This document shows positions 49,007 through 57,808 of a DNA stretch of 64,000 nt, in pieces. Within the stretch, counting starts at the first letter, position 1; each line of letters starts with the position of its first letter. This DNA comes from CALWZE01 sp964645785 (GTDB taxonomy: Bacteria > Bacillota > Clostridia > Oscillospirales > Ruminococcaceae). The translations under genes and the position numbers were made by a program. Below the pieces are notes generated by a model, which was given only the letters and a program-made list of their open reading frames with translations, was not told where the DNA came from and did not search any database. Location: positions 9,129 through 73,128 of the forward strand of contig CAZYAV010000003.1 of the NCBI GenBank assembly GCA_964645785.1, in the 5' to 3' direction.

Positions 49007-49693
49007 TTATTTTGCGAGCCACACAAAAATTTCCCCATTATTTTTATACATCGCGATGCCGTCGTAGCCCTGCGCGAGGGCGCGGCTGATGGCGTAGACG
49101 TCCGATACGGCGTAGCGCTCGTAGCAGGTGTAGCGGCGCTGGCTGTCCGGCTCGCAGCACAGGATATAGCGCAGCTTGCAGCCGTACATCTGCCGCAGCG
49201 CGCGGATGCGGAAGCCGTTGACCGACATCAGGGTCAAGAGGCTGGCGAGGTTGCGCGGCGAGACGGTCGCAAGCAGATAGCGCGCGTCAAACGCCTCCCG
49301 CGCCCGCGCGGCGCACAGCCGGGCAAGCTCCCGCGCGATGCCGTTGCCGCGGTAATCCCGCGCGACAAAGTAGCACTCGAGATTGACCGCGCGCGCCCGC
49401 TGGCTGTCCGAAAAGCCCAGCTCGCCCGGCAGATCCTCGGCCGCCGACCCGCTGGGGAGAATTCCGCACACGCCGCACAGCGCGCCGTCCGCAAACAGCC
49501 CGTGCATCTCCCCGTCCCGCAGCAGGTCAAGCAGCTCGGCGCGGGTGCTGGCGACATAGACCGAGCTGTCCGGCAGCCCGCTGACCGCGTCCTCCTGCAC
49601 CCGCGCGATCTCGTCGAGGTCGTGCTCCCGCAGACGGCGGCAGACGCTGTGCTCAACGGCGTTGGTGCGGTTGTTCTTTACATACGGCTTCAT
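49007..49693 (-). CDS. GNAT family N-acetyltransferase
   Basis: 228 aa. Acetyl-CoA-binding core VNLECYFVARDYRGNGIARELARL (motif RGNGIA near residue 116) and a C-terminal half of unclear type that includes LRYILCCEPDSQRRYTCYERYAV. TAGGAGGG precedes the ATG. It lies 27 nt after the alanine racemase gene on the same strand and is probably co-transcribed, which might suggest an envelope or amino-acid substrate. Substrate unknown. Confidence 0.8.
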   Translation of the reverse strand: MKPYVKNNRTNAVEHSVCRRLREHDLDEIARVQEDAVSGLPDSSVYVASTRAELLDLLRDGEMHGLFADGALCGVCGILPSGSAAEDLPGELGFSDSQRARAVNLECYFVARDYRGNGIARELARLCAARAREAFDARYLLATVSPRNLASLLTLMSVNGFRIRALRQMYGCKLRYILCCEPDSQRRYTCYERYAVSDVYAISRALAQGYDGIAMYKNNGEIFVWLAK

Positions 49694-49720
49694 CCCGACT
49701 CCCTCCTAACCTCTGATTCA

Positions 49721-50821
49721 TCATTTCACAATACAGTTGTGCCTGTCAAGAACAAGGCACGCGGCCTCCTTTGTGGCAAACAGCGCGCCGTCGCACCGGC
49801 AGCCGGGAATGCCGCAGCGGGCGGCGAACCCGGCGGCGGTCTGCTCCAGCCCGCCGGAGCGCCCGACAAAGACGGCCGTGTCCCCCGGCCGCACCCCGTC
49901 GATACCGCTGAGATCGACGACAAGGTGCCCCATGCAGGGGACGCCGATTACCGGCGCGCGCTGCCCGCGGACAAGCAGACAGAGCGCCCGCGCGTGCAGC
50001 AGCGCGGGCAGCGCGCCATAGCCCGCGCCGACAATCCCGACCCGGGTGAGCGCGGCGCCGCCGGCGCAGCGGTCATAAAAGGAGAGCCTGCCCGGATTGT
50101 CGATTACCCGGAGAACCGGCGCGTGCAGCGCGCGCACCGGCAGCAGGCCGTCCGGGGTGTTCTCGCCGCCGGAGGGCAGGCCGTACAGTGCCGTGCCGAC
50201 CCGCACCGCGTCAAAATACAGCGCGGGGTTGTCGAGCGCCGCGCTGGTGGCCAGATGGCAGAGCGCGTCCGGCTGCACGGCGCGAACCTTTTCGCACAGC
50301 CGGGAGAACCGCGCCACAACCTCCTGCGGCCGGGCGCGGCGGTACAGGCTGGGCGCGTGGGCGAACAGCCCGCACAGGGTAAAGCGGCTGTCCTGCGCGA
50401 CCGCCTCCAGCGCGGCGTCAAACGCCCCGGCGCGCAGACCGATGCCGCTGCCGCAGACGTCGGCGCGCAGCTGGACACGCAGTGGCCTGTCAATATATAT
50501 GTCCGCAAGGCCGCGCAATATCTCCGGGCAGTCGACCGGCAGAATCACCCGGGCAAGCCGGCTGTCCAGCCCCGCGGGCAGGATGGGGTCAAGCACCATG
50601 ATCCGCCCGGGCGGAATCTCCGCTTTTAACAATGCGGCGGCCTGCGGCAGGGTCGAGACCGCGAATGCGTCCGCTTCGCCGAGCAGGGCGCGCGCGCACG
50701 CCTCCATGCCGCCGCCGTAGGCGTCGTATTTGAGCACGGCAATCAGCTTTTTGCCGCACTTTGCCTTGATTTGGCGCGCATTCTGCCGCAGCGCGTCCAG
50801 ATCGGTCACCGAAATCAGCAT
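49721..50821 (-). CDS. alr: alanine racemase-family PLP enzyme, divergent active site
   Basis: 366 aa. PLP-lysine strand LIAVLKYDAYGGG (Lys31, where KANAYGHG is usual), the TIM barrel segment LRADVCGSGIGLRAG, RVGTALYGLP, and in the C-terminal domain GYGALPALL and VPCMGHLVVDLSGID. The Lys and the Tyr of the two-base mechanism and the Arg of RVGTALYG remain; the Arg of the TGMGRLG loop and the Asp of the CMDQ loop are replaced by Gly. So it is an Alr-fold protein whose racemase activity is likely but uncertain. ATG 50821 is chosen at the usual family N-terminus; upstream in-frame sequence is antisense to the sigma-factor gene. The product would supply D-alanine for the wall, or another D-amino acid. 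Confidence 0.83.
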   Translation of the reverse strand: MLISVTDLDALRQNARQIKAKCGKKLIAVLKYDAYGGGMEACARALLGEADAFAVSTLPQAAALLKAEIPPGRIMVLDPILPAGLDSRLARVILPVDCPEILRGLADIYIDRPLRVQLRADVCGSGIGLRAGAFDAALEAVAQDSRFTLCGLFAHAPSLYRRARPQEVVARFSRLCEKVRAVQPDALCHLATSAALDNPALYFDAVRVGTALYGLPSGGENTPDGLLPVRALHAPVLRVIDNPGRLSFYDRCAGGAALTRVGIVGAGYGALPALLHARALCLLVRGQRAPVIGVPCMGHLVVDLSGIDGVRPGDTAVFVGRSGGLEQTAAGFAARCGIPGCRCDGALFATKEAACLVLDRHNCIVK

Positions 50822-51088
50822 ATTCCCACCGCCTTTCCCGCCCAGCTTATGCGCCGGGCGCAAAAAGGGTGCGGCGGCGGGCTTTTTTGCATCCCGGCGG
50901 CGGGTTTTCGCCTCCCCATACGGAAAAACGCGCGGAAGCGCCGGGCACCGTATGCGGGGGACATTCGCCCGGGGCTTCCCCGGCACGCTGCGCGGCACTG
51001 AGCGCGGCGGTTCGCGTTGGGCAGGGGCTTGCCGGTGCGCCCGACCCGGCGGCCTTGCGCAGCGGGGTTCGCTTTTGCGGCGGGAATA

Positions 51089-51097
51089 TGCTACAAT
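51089..51097 (+). promoter_or_regulatory. extended -10 promoter of ECF sigma gene
   Basis: TGCTACAAT, which places the transcript start near 51104 and so supports the GTG start at 51163. No autoregulatory ECF-type promoter (AAC...CGT) is evident by eye. The rest of the divergent stretch 50822-51162 holds no gene. Confidence 0.5.
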
Positions 51098-51162
51098 ACC
51101 GTACATGCAACAAAACGCCGGAAAATTCCCTCTTATACCACAGAGCGCAAGTGAGGTCAGCC

Positions 51163-51696
51163 GTGGACAAGGAACAGTTGAGGCCGGTTGTCGAGGCGGC
51201 GCGGGCGGGCGACGCGGACGCCTTTGCCGCTTTATATGCCGATTTTTACAAGGCGCTGTACAAGACGGCGTACTATCTGCTCGGCCAGCCGCAGGACGCC
51301 GAGGACACCGTGATGGAGACCTTTGCGGACGCGTTTGCGGGGGTGCGCAGGCTGCGCGCGCCGGACGCGTTCGAGGGCTGGCTGTACCGGATCTTATACA
51401 ACAAGGCGCGGCGCAAACGGGGCGCGGCCGCCCTGCACGCGGCGGACGAGCTGAGCGAGCACATCGAGGCGGCGGGAAGAACCGACCGGGAGATTGCGGC
51501 CGGGCTTGACCTGCTGCGCGCGCTGGATACGCTGAGCAGGGAGGAGCGCGCGATTGTGGTGTTTGCGGTCTGCGAGGGCTACACCTCCGGGGAGGTGGCG
51601 CGGATGATGGGAATGAACCCGAACACGGTGCGCAGCAAGCAGCTGCGCGCGCTTGCCAAGCTGCGCGCAAGGCTGGAGGAGGGGGAGAGCAAATGA
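51163..51696 (+). CDS. RNA polymerase sigma-70 factor, ECF subfamily
   Basis: 177 aa. Region 2: AFAALYADFYKALYKTAYYLLGQPQDAEDTVMETFADAF; Region 4: LDTLSREERAIVVFAVCEGYTSGEVARMMGMNPNTVRSKQLRAL (each seen as overlapping blocks, for example GQPQDAEDTVMETF and GYTSGEVARMMGMNP). The start is GTG 51163, with GAGGT upstream. It overlaps the next gene by 4 nt, which is the usual setting for an anti-sigma factor. The signal and regulon are unknown. Confidence 0.87.
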   Translation: MDKEQLRPVVEAARAGDADAFAALYADFYKALYKTAYYLLGQPQDAEDTVMETFADAFAGVRRLRAPDAFEGWLYRILYNKARRKRGAAALHAADELSEHIEAAGRTDREIAAGLDLLRALDTLSREERAIVVFAVCEGYTSGEVARMMGMNPNTVRSKQLRALAKLRARLEEGESK

Positions 51697-52211
51697 AGCA
51701 GCAGGAGCTGGAGACGCGTCTGCGCGGCATGTATGTGGACCCGCCGGTACCCGAGACCCTTTCCCCCCAATGGGCGGTCGCGCGGCTGCGCGACCGGCGC
51801 AAAAAGGCCGGCCGGCGGCTATGGGCGTTGGCGCCCGCCGCGATTGCGGCCGCCGTGCTGGCCGTGGCGCTGCCGCAGATGGAAAAGGGCGCGCCCCGGG
51901 CGCAGAGCAGCGCGGCCGAGCCGCCCGCTGCGGAAGCCTGTCCGGCTGCCGGGCAGGCCGTCGCCGACGCGGCGGATTACGGCGTCATGCCGGCAAACGT
52001 GCAGGGGGACGCCGCCGAACCCGGGGCGAAAGCGAGCCGCGCTTGCCCGGGCAAGCCGGTGGAGGGCGCACCCTCCACCAAGCCGGGCTGCCTGCCGGGC
52101 TGTACGCAGGACGCCTGCCTGCCGGAGTGCCCCAACTATCAACCCGACTCGCCGCCGGACGAGGAGGGGCAGCAGGAAGACAAGGAGCAGATGACGGAGG
52201 ATAAGGGCTGA
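51693..52211 (+). CDS. single-pass membrane protein, candidate anti-sigma factor
   Basis: 172 aa. Residues 1-40 form a short charged cytoplasmic part (KQQELETRLRGMYVDPPVPE), a membrane helix lies at about 43-60 (LWALAPAAIAAAVLAVAL) and the remaining 110 residues lie outside and are rich in Ala, Pro and Gly, with five Cys in CLPGCTQDACLPEC. No ZAS or RsgI domain is recognisable. The position directly after, and 4-nt overlap with, the ECF sigma gene is the main reason to suspect an anti-sigma factor. Confidence 0.65.
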   Translation: MKQQELETRLRGMYVDPPVPETLSPQWAVARLRDRRKKAGRRLWALAPAAIAAAVLAVALPQMEKGAPRAQSSAAEPPAAEACPAAGQAVADAADYGVMPANVQGDAAEPGAKASRACPGKPVEGAPSTKPGCLPGCTQDACLPECPNYQPDSPPDEEGQQEDKEQMTEDKG

Positions 52212-52351
52212 CTGCTGAACGCGGGAACGCCGCGGAGCGGGGAGAGGCCGCGGCGAGCGCGCCGGTGGACAGCGCGAACCGACTGCCGGGGCAGAAACCG
52301 GCGGCCGCCCGACCTGCCGGCAAACCCGGGAAGGCCTGGGAAATAGATTCG

Positions 52352-52380
52352 TTGCCTGCGCGGGCGCGCTGTGGTATACT
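52352..52380 (+). promoter_or_regulatory. promoter of the small exported protein gene
   Basis: TTGCCT, 17-nt spacer ending TGG, TATACT; transcript start near 52387. Confidence 0.72.
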
Positions 52381-52439
52381 GTAAGTGCTTTTTGCGCGGC
52401 GCACGGGTGCGCAATCGGAATCCGAACGGGGGCGTGGGC

Positions 52440-52883
52440 TTGAAAAAAATACTCACTTCAATTGTTCTGTTCGCCGCGGCGGCGGTTGCGGCAATCCTTG
52501 TCAAGGACGCAATCGACGTCCGGCACCCGAACAACGCGGTCGCCAAGCTGACGGTGACGGCGGATTCGGTGCAGCTGCCGGTCACGGTGGCGGGGTATCA
52601 GTGGAGCTTTCTGTTCGACCGCCAGACGGCCAAAATCCCCACCCCGGCCATCGACCAGGAGCCGACGCCCACCGCGCTGCTGGGCGGTGAGCGGCTGGAT
52701 CTCTCTTTTTCGCAGCCGGCCGTCAGCTACACCGTGCGGCAGAGCCAGAGCAACTCCTACGACTTTTTTGAGCTGGACGGGGAAATCAGCGTGCCGTTTG
52801 AGCCGGGCGGCTATCTTTACGAGGTGCGTGCGGAATTTGAGGCGGGCTGGGTGCTCTATTATTTTTACATCGCAGTCGGCTGA
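52440..52883 (+). CDS. small membrane-anchored/exported protein of unknown function
   Basis: 147 aa with an N-terminal hydrophobic segment (ILTSIVLFAAAAVAAILVKD) and an extracellular beta-rich domain (TVTADSVQLPVTVAGYQWSF, VSYTVRQSQSNSYDFFELDG). No family recognised. TTG 52440 is preferred with GGGGG 7 nt upstream; a GTG two codons earlier is possible. It has its own promoter and terminator and is not evidently part of the sigma operon. Confidence 0.72.
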   Translation: MKKILTSIVLFAAAAVAAILVKDAIDVRHPNNAVAKLTVTADSVQLPVTVAGYQWSFLFDRQTAKIPTPAIDQEPTPTALLGGERLDLSFSQPAVSYTVRQSQSNSYDFFELDGEISVPFEPGGYLYEVRAEFEAGWVLYYFYIAVG

Positions 52884-52894
52884 GAGCGGAACAG

Positions 52895-52930
52895 GCCGGG
52901 CGGGCGCGGAGGCGCCGCCCGGCTCTTTTT
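52895..52930 (+). terminator. intrinsic terminator of the small exported protein gene
   Basis: GCCGGGCGGGCGC and GCGCCGCCCGGC pair with one bulged G and a GGAG-type loop, followed by TCTTTTTG. Confidence 0.8.
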
Positions 52931-52969
52931 GTTTTTATAAAAAACCGGCCTTTCGCGCCTTGCAGGCGG
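52929..52969 (+). repeat. dispersed intergenic repeat, copy 2
   Basis: 41-nt element starting in the T-run of the preceding terminator and ending GCCTTGCAGGCGG; partner at 21731-21770 on the other strand. The 360-nt stretch 52884-53243 holds this, the terminator and a candidate promoter. Confidence 0.5.
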
Positions 52970-53205
52970 CCTGCCCGCGCTTTTGGCCGGATGACGTCCG
53001 CAGGCGTGTTTTATCTACAAACTTTATACGCAAAAATCACCTGCCCCTTGCCCGTCCCCCGTGCTCTGGGCGGGCTGCCGCCCGAAACGGCCGCCGCGAT
53101 TGACCGCCCTGCGCGGCAGCTGCGGATTTATGCCGGTGGCATTCCCCGGCGGCCGGGCAAAGCGGGACGGTATCCGGGCAGGGGTCGCGCGAACCGGCGG
53201 GGCTG

Positions 53206-53213
53206 CATACAAT
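53206..53213 (+). promoter_or_regulatory. CATACAAT element, possible sporulation-type -10
   Basis: CATACAAT equals the sigma-E -10 consensus and lies 30 nt before the start of a sporulation-type gene. A matching -35 (ATATT) is not visible; it could also be read as a sigma-A TACAAT. Confidence 0.35.
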
Positions 53214-53243
53214 GGCGTGAACGATGAAAATGGGGGTTGTTGT

Positions 53244-54998
53244 ATGCAGAAAGGCTATTTGGTTGTCGAGGTGACGACCTCGCAGGAGGCGCTGCCGGTC
53301 ATCGCGCATGTCCTTGTGACCGGCGGCGAATACGCGCAGGAGGGGGTGAGCGACGCGTCCGGCCGCACCGGGCGGTTTGAGATTGACGCGCCCGACCGGG
53401 AGGCGAGCCTCAACCCCGAAGCGGGCTGCCTGCCGTATGCGACGGTGGACGTGCGGATTGTCTCGAACGCCTACCGCACGGTTGAGGTGCGGGGGGTGCA
53501 GATTTTTGCGGGGGAAACCGCGATTCTGCCTGTGGCGATGGAGCCGGCGACGATTGAGCGGCTGGCGGCGGGGGAGCCCGAGACGGTCGTCTATGAGATT
53601 CCGCCCAACCGGGTGGATAACCCGGGGCAGGTTGCCGAGACGCCGCCCGAGGCGGAGGGGGCGCAGATTCTCGACGTGGTGGCCATTCCCCAGTATGTGA
53701 CCGTGCACCTCGGCCGGCCGAGCCAGGCCGCCCAGAACGTGACGGTTACCTTTACGCAGTATATCAAGAATGTCTGCTGCTCGGAAATCTACCCGACCTG
53801 GCCGGAAAACGCGCTGCGCGCGAACATCTATTGCCAGATTTCGCTGGTGCTCAACCGCATTTATACCGAATGGTACCGCAGCAAGGGGTATAATTTTGAT
53901 ATCACCAACTCGACGAGCTACGATCAGTACTTTGTATACGGGCGCAATATCTTTGAGAACGTGAGCAAAATCGTCGACGAAATCTTCAACACCTATATCC
54001 GCAAGGCGAATTACGCCGAGCCGTTTTACGCGGAATACTGCAACGGCACAACCGCCACCTGCCCGGGGCTGAAGCAGTGGGGGACGGTGACCCTGGCCAA
54101 CCAGGGGTACACGCCGCTCGGGATTCTACGCTATTATTACGGCAGCGAGATCAGCCTTGCGCAGACCGACCTTGTCCAGGGCGCGGAGGAATCCTATCCC
54201 GGCGCGCCTCTCTCGCAGGGCAGCCGGGGCGCGTCGGTCGCGACAATCCAGAACCAGCTCAACCGCATCCGCCAGAGCTTTCCGCAGATTTCGGCGCTGA
54301 CGGCGGACGGCATCTTCGGCAGCGAGACCCGCTCGGCCGTGCGGCAGTTCCAGAGCATTTTTGACCTCACGGTGGACGGAATCGTCGGCCGCGCAACCTG
54401 GTACCGGATCAACTACATCTATGTTTCGGTGAAGAAGCTGGCGGAGCTGTCCAGCGAGGGGATCACCACGCCCGATATCGTGAGCCCCGAGCCGAGCGCC
54501 GTGCTGCGTTCCGGTTCGACGGGGGTGTATGTCTCGCTCGCGCAGTTTTTCCTCAACGTTGCGGCGGATTATTACAGCGACCTCAGCCCCATCGGAGTGG
54601 ACGGGGTGTTCGGCAGCGGGACGCGCGCGGCGGTGCTCGCGTTTCAGCGCAAGCGGGGGCTGACGGCTGACGGCGTCATCGGCGCCGCAACCTGGAGCGA
54701 GCTTTACAAGGTCTATTATTCCTATCAGAACGCGATCAATCCCAACCCGGTTTACCCCGGCGCGCCGCTGCGGGTGGGCAGCACCGGCGCGAACGTCTCG
54801 ACCATCCAGCGGCTGCTCAACGTGATCGGGCGGTATTTCCAGACGATCCCGAGCCTGACGATCGACGGCATCTTCGGCAGCGGAACCCGCGCGGCCGTGG
54901 TCGAGTTCCAGCGGCTGATGGGCCTGACGCAGGACGGCGTCGTCGGGCCGGACACCTGGCGGCGGATTGTCACGGTATACACAAGCCTGGTGAACTGA
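53244..54998 (+). CDS. SpoIID-like domain protein with three C-terminal peptidoglycan-binding repeats
   Basis: 584 aa. An N-terminal beta-domain (about 1-150) without signal peptide precedes a SpoIID/LytB-like domain at about 155-310: FTQYIKNVCCSEIYPTWPEN, YTEWYRSKGYNFDITNST and AEYCNGTTATCPGLKQWG. Then three PG_binding_1 repeats at about 322-392, 425-490 and 508-584, each with DGIFG or DGVFG, RxAVxxFQ and TWxxI (e.g. ADGIFGSETRSAVRQFQ). The absence of a signal suggests cytoplasmic synthesis in the mother cell and deposition on the spore cortex. Similar clostridial proteins are cortex/spore related. ATG 53244 has GGGGG 8 nt upstream. Confidence 0.85.
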   Translation: MQKGYLVVEVTTSQEALPVIAHVLVTGGEYAQEGVSDASGRTGRFEIDAPDREASLNPEAGCLPYATVDVRIVSNAYRTVEVRGVQIFAGETAILPVAMEPATIERLAAGEPETVVYEIPPNRVDNPGQVAETPPEAEGAQILDVVAIPQYVTVHLGRPSQAAQNVTVTFTQYIKNVCCSEIYPTWPENALRANIYCQISLVLNRIYTEWYRSKGYNFDITNSTSYDQYFVYGRNIFENVSKIVDEIFNTYIRKANYAEPFYAEYCNGTTATCPGLKQWGTVTLANQGYTPLGILRYYYGSEISLAQTDLVQGAEESYPGAPLSQGSRGASVATIQNQLNRIRQSFPQISALTADGIFGSETRSAVRQFQSIFDLTVDGIVGRATWYRINYIYVSVKKLAELSSEGITTPDIVSPEPSAVLRSGSTGVYVSLAQFFLNVAADYYSDLSPIGVDGVFGSGTRAAVLAFQRKRGLTADGVIGAATWSELYKVYYSYQNAINPNPVYPGAPLRVGSTGANVSTIQRLLNVIGRYFQTIPSLTIDGIFGSGTRAAVVEFQRLMGLTQDGVVGPDTWRRIVTVYTSLVN

Positions 54999-55016
54999 CC
55001 GGCGGGTTGGAAGCCG

Positions 55017-55063
55017 GAACGGGGGGCGCGGATGAAGAAAACCGCGCCTCCCGTTCGTTTTTT
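55017..55063 (+). terminator. intrinsic terminator of the SpoIID-like gene
   Basis: GAACGGGGGGCGCGG (55017-55031) and CCGCGCCTCCCGTTC (55042-55056) pair over 15 bp with one wobble, followed by GTTTTTTC. Confidence 0.86.
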
Positions 55064-55189
55064 CTGTCAAACGGGCTGTTTAATAAAACCGGACGCGGAG
55101 TGCCGCCCGGCCTTGCCCGGAAGCGCCGGCCGCCCCGCAGGCGGGCGGGCGATTGTTCAAAAATTCGACTTTTAAATTTGGCGCCGTTG

Positions 55190-55198
55190 TGATAAAAT
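55190..55198 (+). promoter_or_regulatory. extended -10 promoter of glycosyltransferase gene
   Basis: TGATAAAAT, about 55 nt before the start; TTTAAA 16 nt upstream of TAAAAT may serve as -35. Confidence 0.5.
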
Positions 55199-55253
55199 CA
55201 CCTAAACCGGACAGCGACCCGCCTTAAAAAGACAGAACAAGGAGACAGCGTAC

Positions 55254-56601
55254 ATGGACAAGCTGACAATCGGACTGTTTAACGATTCCTTTCCCCCGAC
55301 CATCGACGGGGTTGCCAACGTGACGGTCAACTACGCCGATATTATCGAACGGGAATACGGCCGCGCGGTTGTCGCAACCCCGTTTTATCCGGATGTGACG
55401 GATGATTACCCGTTTGAGGTGATCCGCTATCCGAGCGCGTATCTGCCGAACACCCTTGGCTACCGCGCGGGTTATCCGTTTGACCCGGGGGTGCTCAGCG
55501 CGCTGGAAGCGGAGAAGATCGACCTGATCCACAGCCACTGCCCGGTGATTTCAACCGTGCTGGCGCGGACGCTGCGCAGGCGCACGGGGGCGCCGATTGT
55601 GATGACCTATCACACAAAATACGACATCGACATCGAAAATCTGACTGCGAGCGATATGCTGCGCAAAATTTCCATCCGGTTTTTGCTGCAAAATATTCAG
55701 GCGTGCGATGAAATCTGGGTCGTCTCCAACGGCGCGGGGGAAAACCTGCGCAGTATCGGGTATGAGGGCGACTATATCGTGATGGAAAACGGCACCGATT
55801 TTGAGAAACGGCGCGCCGCGCCGGACGCGGTTGCGGCGCTGCGCGCGCAGCACGGCATCGGGGAGCAGGAGACCGTCTTTCTGTTTGTGGGGCGGATGAT
55901 GTGGTATAAGGGGCTTAAACTCTCGCTGGACGCGCTGGCGCGCGCCAGGGAAAAGGGCGCAAAATTCCGCTTTTTGCTGGTTGGGGACGGCGCGGACAGG
56001 GAGGAGGTTGCGGCGTACATCGAGCGGGCCGGCCTTGGGGCGGAATGCATCATGACCGGCGCAATTCGGGACAGGGAGCTGCTGCGCGGCTATTTTACGC
56101 TGGCGGATCTGTTCCTGTTCCCCTCCACCTTTGACACGAACGGTATCGTCGTGCGGGAGGCGGCCGCCTGCTGCTGCCCGAGCCTGCTGGTGCGCGGAAG
56201 CTGCGCCGCGGAGGGCATCGAGCACGGGGACACCGGGCTGCTGATTGAGGAAAACGCCGATTCCATGTGCGCAGAGATTCTGCGGGTGTGCGGCAACCGC
56301 GCGCTGCTGCGGCGGATTGGGAAAAACGCGGAGGAAAAAATCTATATTTCCTGGGAGGAGGCGGTGCGCCGCGCGCGGGAGCGGTACGGCGTTGTGCTGG
56401 AAAACAGCCGCGCGCACCGCAGGCAGGACGAGGAGGAGAGCTCGATTTCCGAGGCGTTCAGCAACGCGCTGGTGCAGTTTTCGGACAGCCTGTACGAGAC
56501 CCGGGAGCAGCTGCAGGAGCAGTTCCAGGAGCTGGTGTGGAGCACGCGGGACAAAATCGAGCACCTGAAAGCGAAGCGCGGCCAGCCCCACGACCTGTTC
56601 C
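55254..56601 (+). CDS. glycosyltransferase family 4 protein (3' end in assembly gap)
   Basis: At least 449 residues of a GT-B fold glycosyltransferase. N-terminal donor-independent half: LTIGLFNDSFPPTIDGVANV and IDLIHSHCPV; C-terminal half: FLFVGRMMWYKGLKLSLDA, LVGDGADREEVAAYIE and FPSTFDTNGIVVREAAACCC, where the first residue of the usual EX7E pair is Asp. The pattern resembles diacylglycerol or phosphatidyl-inositol type glycosyltransferases. Residues beyond about 395 are a charged coil (LQEQFQELVWSTRDKIEHLK). A 100-N gap follows GQPHDLF, so the stop is unknown but probably close. AAGGAG precedes the ATG. Confidence 0.85.
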
Positions 56602-56701
56602 NNNNNNNNNNNNNNNNNNNNNNNNNNNNNNNNNNNNNNNNNNNNNNNNNNNNNNNNNNNNNNNNNNNNNNNNNNNNNNNNNNNNNNNNNNNNNNNNNNN
56701 N
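56602..56701. other. assembly gap 1 (100 Ns)
   Basis: Exactly 100 Ns, a placeholder length. It hides the end of the glycosyltransferase gene; the flanks do not overlap in a way that would close it. Confidence 0.95.
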
Positions 56702-56829
56702 GCCGGGCGCGCCTTTGCGGGGCGGCCGCGGGCGGGCAAATCGGGGGAAAAGCGCGGCGCTGTTCATCTGCGTTGCTTGCCGCAACGGGCTTTCCTCGGT
56801 TAGGATGGCCGTGAAAGGGGGCATCCCGG

Positions 56830-57339
56830 ATGCTGAATGAGAACATTAAGACAATCCGAAAGGCCAGGGGGCTTTCGCAGGAGGAGCTTGCAAACAGGCT
56901 GAACGTGGTGCGGCAAACCGTCTCCAAATGGGAGACGGGGCTGTCGGTTCCGGACGCCGAGCTGCTAATCTCCCTCTCGCAGGTGCTGGAGACGCCGGTG
57001 AGCGCGCTGCTTGGGGAAACCGCCGCACCGGAAAAGTCCGATGAACCGGGCAAGATTGCCGAGAAGCTGGAGGAGATCAATTTGCAGTTTGCGCGCCGCA
57101 AAGCGGCGAGGCGAAAGGCACTGCATTGGTTTTTCATCCTGGTGTGCGTCGCCACGGCGGCGGCCTTTGCGGCGGCCATCGCGCTGAACAGCCCGTACCT
57201 GCGCTGGGATTACAGCCGGCCGGAAACCGCCGTGACCGGGGTGGGCTTCCATGCGCTGGAGTGGCTGTTTGTGCGGGCGGCGCCGTTCATCCTGATAGGC
57301 GCCATCACCGGCGCCTGCCTGACGCGCAGGAAGAGGTAA
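56830..57339 (+). CDS. XRE-family helix-turn-helix regulator with membrane segments
   Basis: 169 aa. Residues 1-60 form an XRE DNA-binding domain (ARGLSQEELANRLNVVRQTV, SKWETGLSVPDAELLISLSQ). A charged linker leads to two hydrophobic segments at about 98-118 (LHWFFILVCVATAAAFAAAI) and 143-160 (FVRAAPFILIGAITGACL). Such HTH-membrane proteins are common in Clostridia and are thought to sense envelope state. AAAGGGGG lies upstream. Its targets are unknown. Confidence 0.86.
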   Translation: MLNENIKTIRKARGLSQEELANRLNVVRQTVSKWETGLSVPDAELLISLSQVLETPVSALLGETAAPEKSDEPGKIAEKLEEINLQFARRKAARRKALHWFFILVCVATAAAFAAAIALNSPYLRWDYSRPETAVTGVGFHALEWLFVRAAPFILIGAITGACLTRRKR

Positions 57340-57399
57340 AACCGCCGGCGGCGCGGGTGGGCATCTTCCCCGAACGGGCTGCGGCGCGGCAAAGAAAAA

Positions 57400-57447
57400 C
57401 CGGGCGGGACAGATTGAAAAATCTGTCCCGCCCGGCTGCGTTTTTTT
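57400..57447 (+). terminator. intrinsic terminator of XRE gene
   Basis: CCGGGCGGGACAGATT (57400-57415) and AATCTGTCCCGCCCGG (57420-57435) pair perfectly over 16 bp with a 4-nt loop, then GCGTTTTTTT. Confidence 0.9.
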
Positions 57448-57808
57448 ACAGGGTAAAAATCGAGCCCGCGCGGGCTTTCGGGCGGCGCTGTTTCGCCGCT
57501 GCCGGGGGCTTGCACGGCCTGATTCCCGCAAACGGCTCCCGTTGCCTGCCCCGGGAATCGCGCCATCCGCCGGCTTGCATGGATGCCTTGGCGGCGGCCG
57601 TCCCGGCAGGCAACCCGCATACGGCTTTTTGGATGAACGAAGGGCGCGAACCTGAAAAGTTTACAGAAAACGCGGCTGCGCGCCATGCCCCCCGAAACGG
57701 GCGCGAAAACCCCTGCGCGGCAATGCCGGGCAGACCCGCCCCGAACGGCTCAAAAAGACGCCCGCTTTTATCGGGGCAGAACCGCGGGTGTGGGGTGGGA
57801 GGCGCGGC
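57448..57808. other. intergenic DNA between convergent genes
   Basis: 360 nt, GC-rich; AAAAATCGAGCCCGCGCGGGCTTTCG at its start holds a small GC palindrome (GCCCGCGCGGGC). No gene supported. Confidence 0.45.

Noticed and set aside
55160..55175. TTCGACT as a Spo0A box before the glycosyltransferase gene
   Set aside because: One mismatch in a seven-base motif in an AT-rich patch is weak, and the gene has no tie to sporulation.
56580..56760. Closing gap 1 by direct joining
   Set aside because: Unlike gap 2, the flanks show no overlap and direct joining gives only Arg/Gly-rich sequence with no family match, so the true length is unknown.
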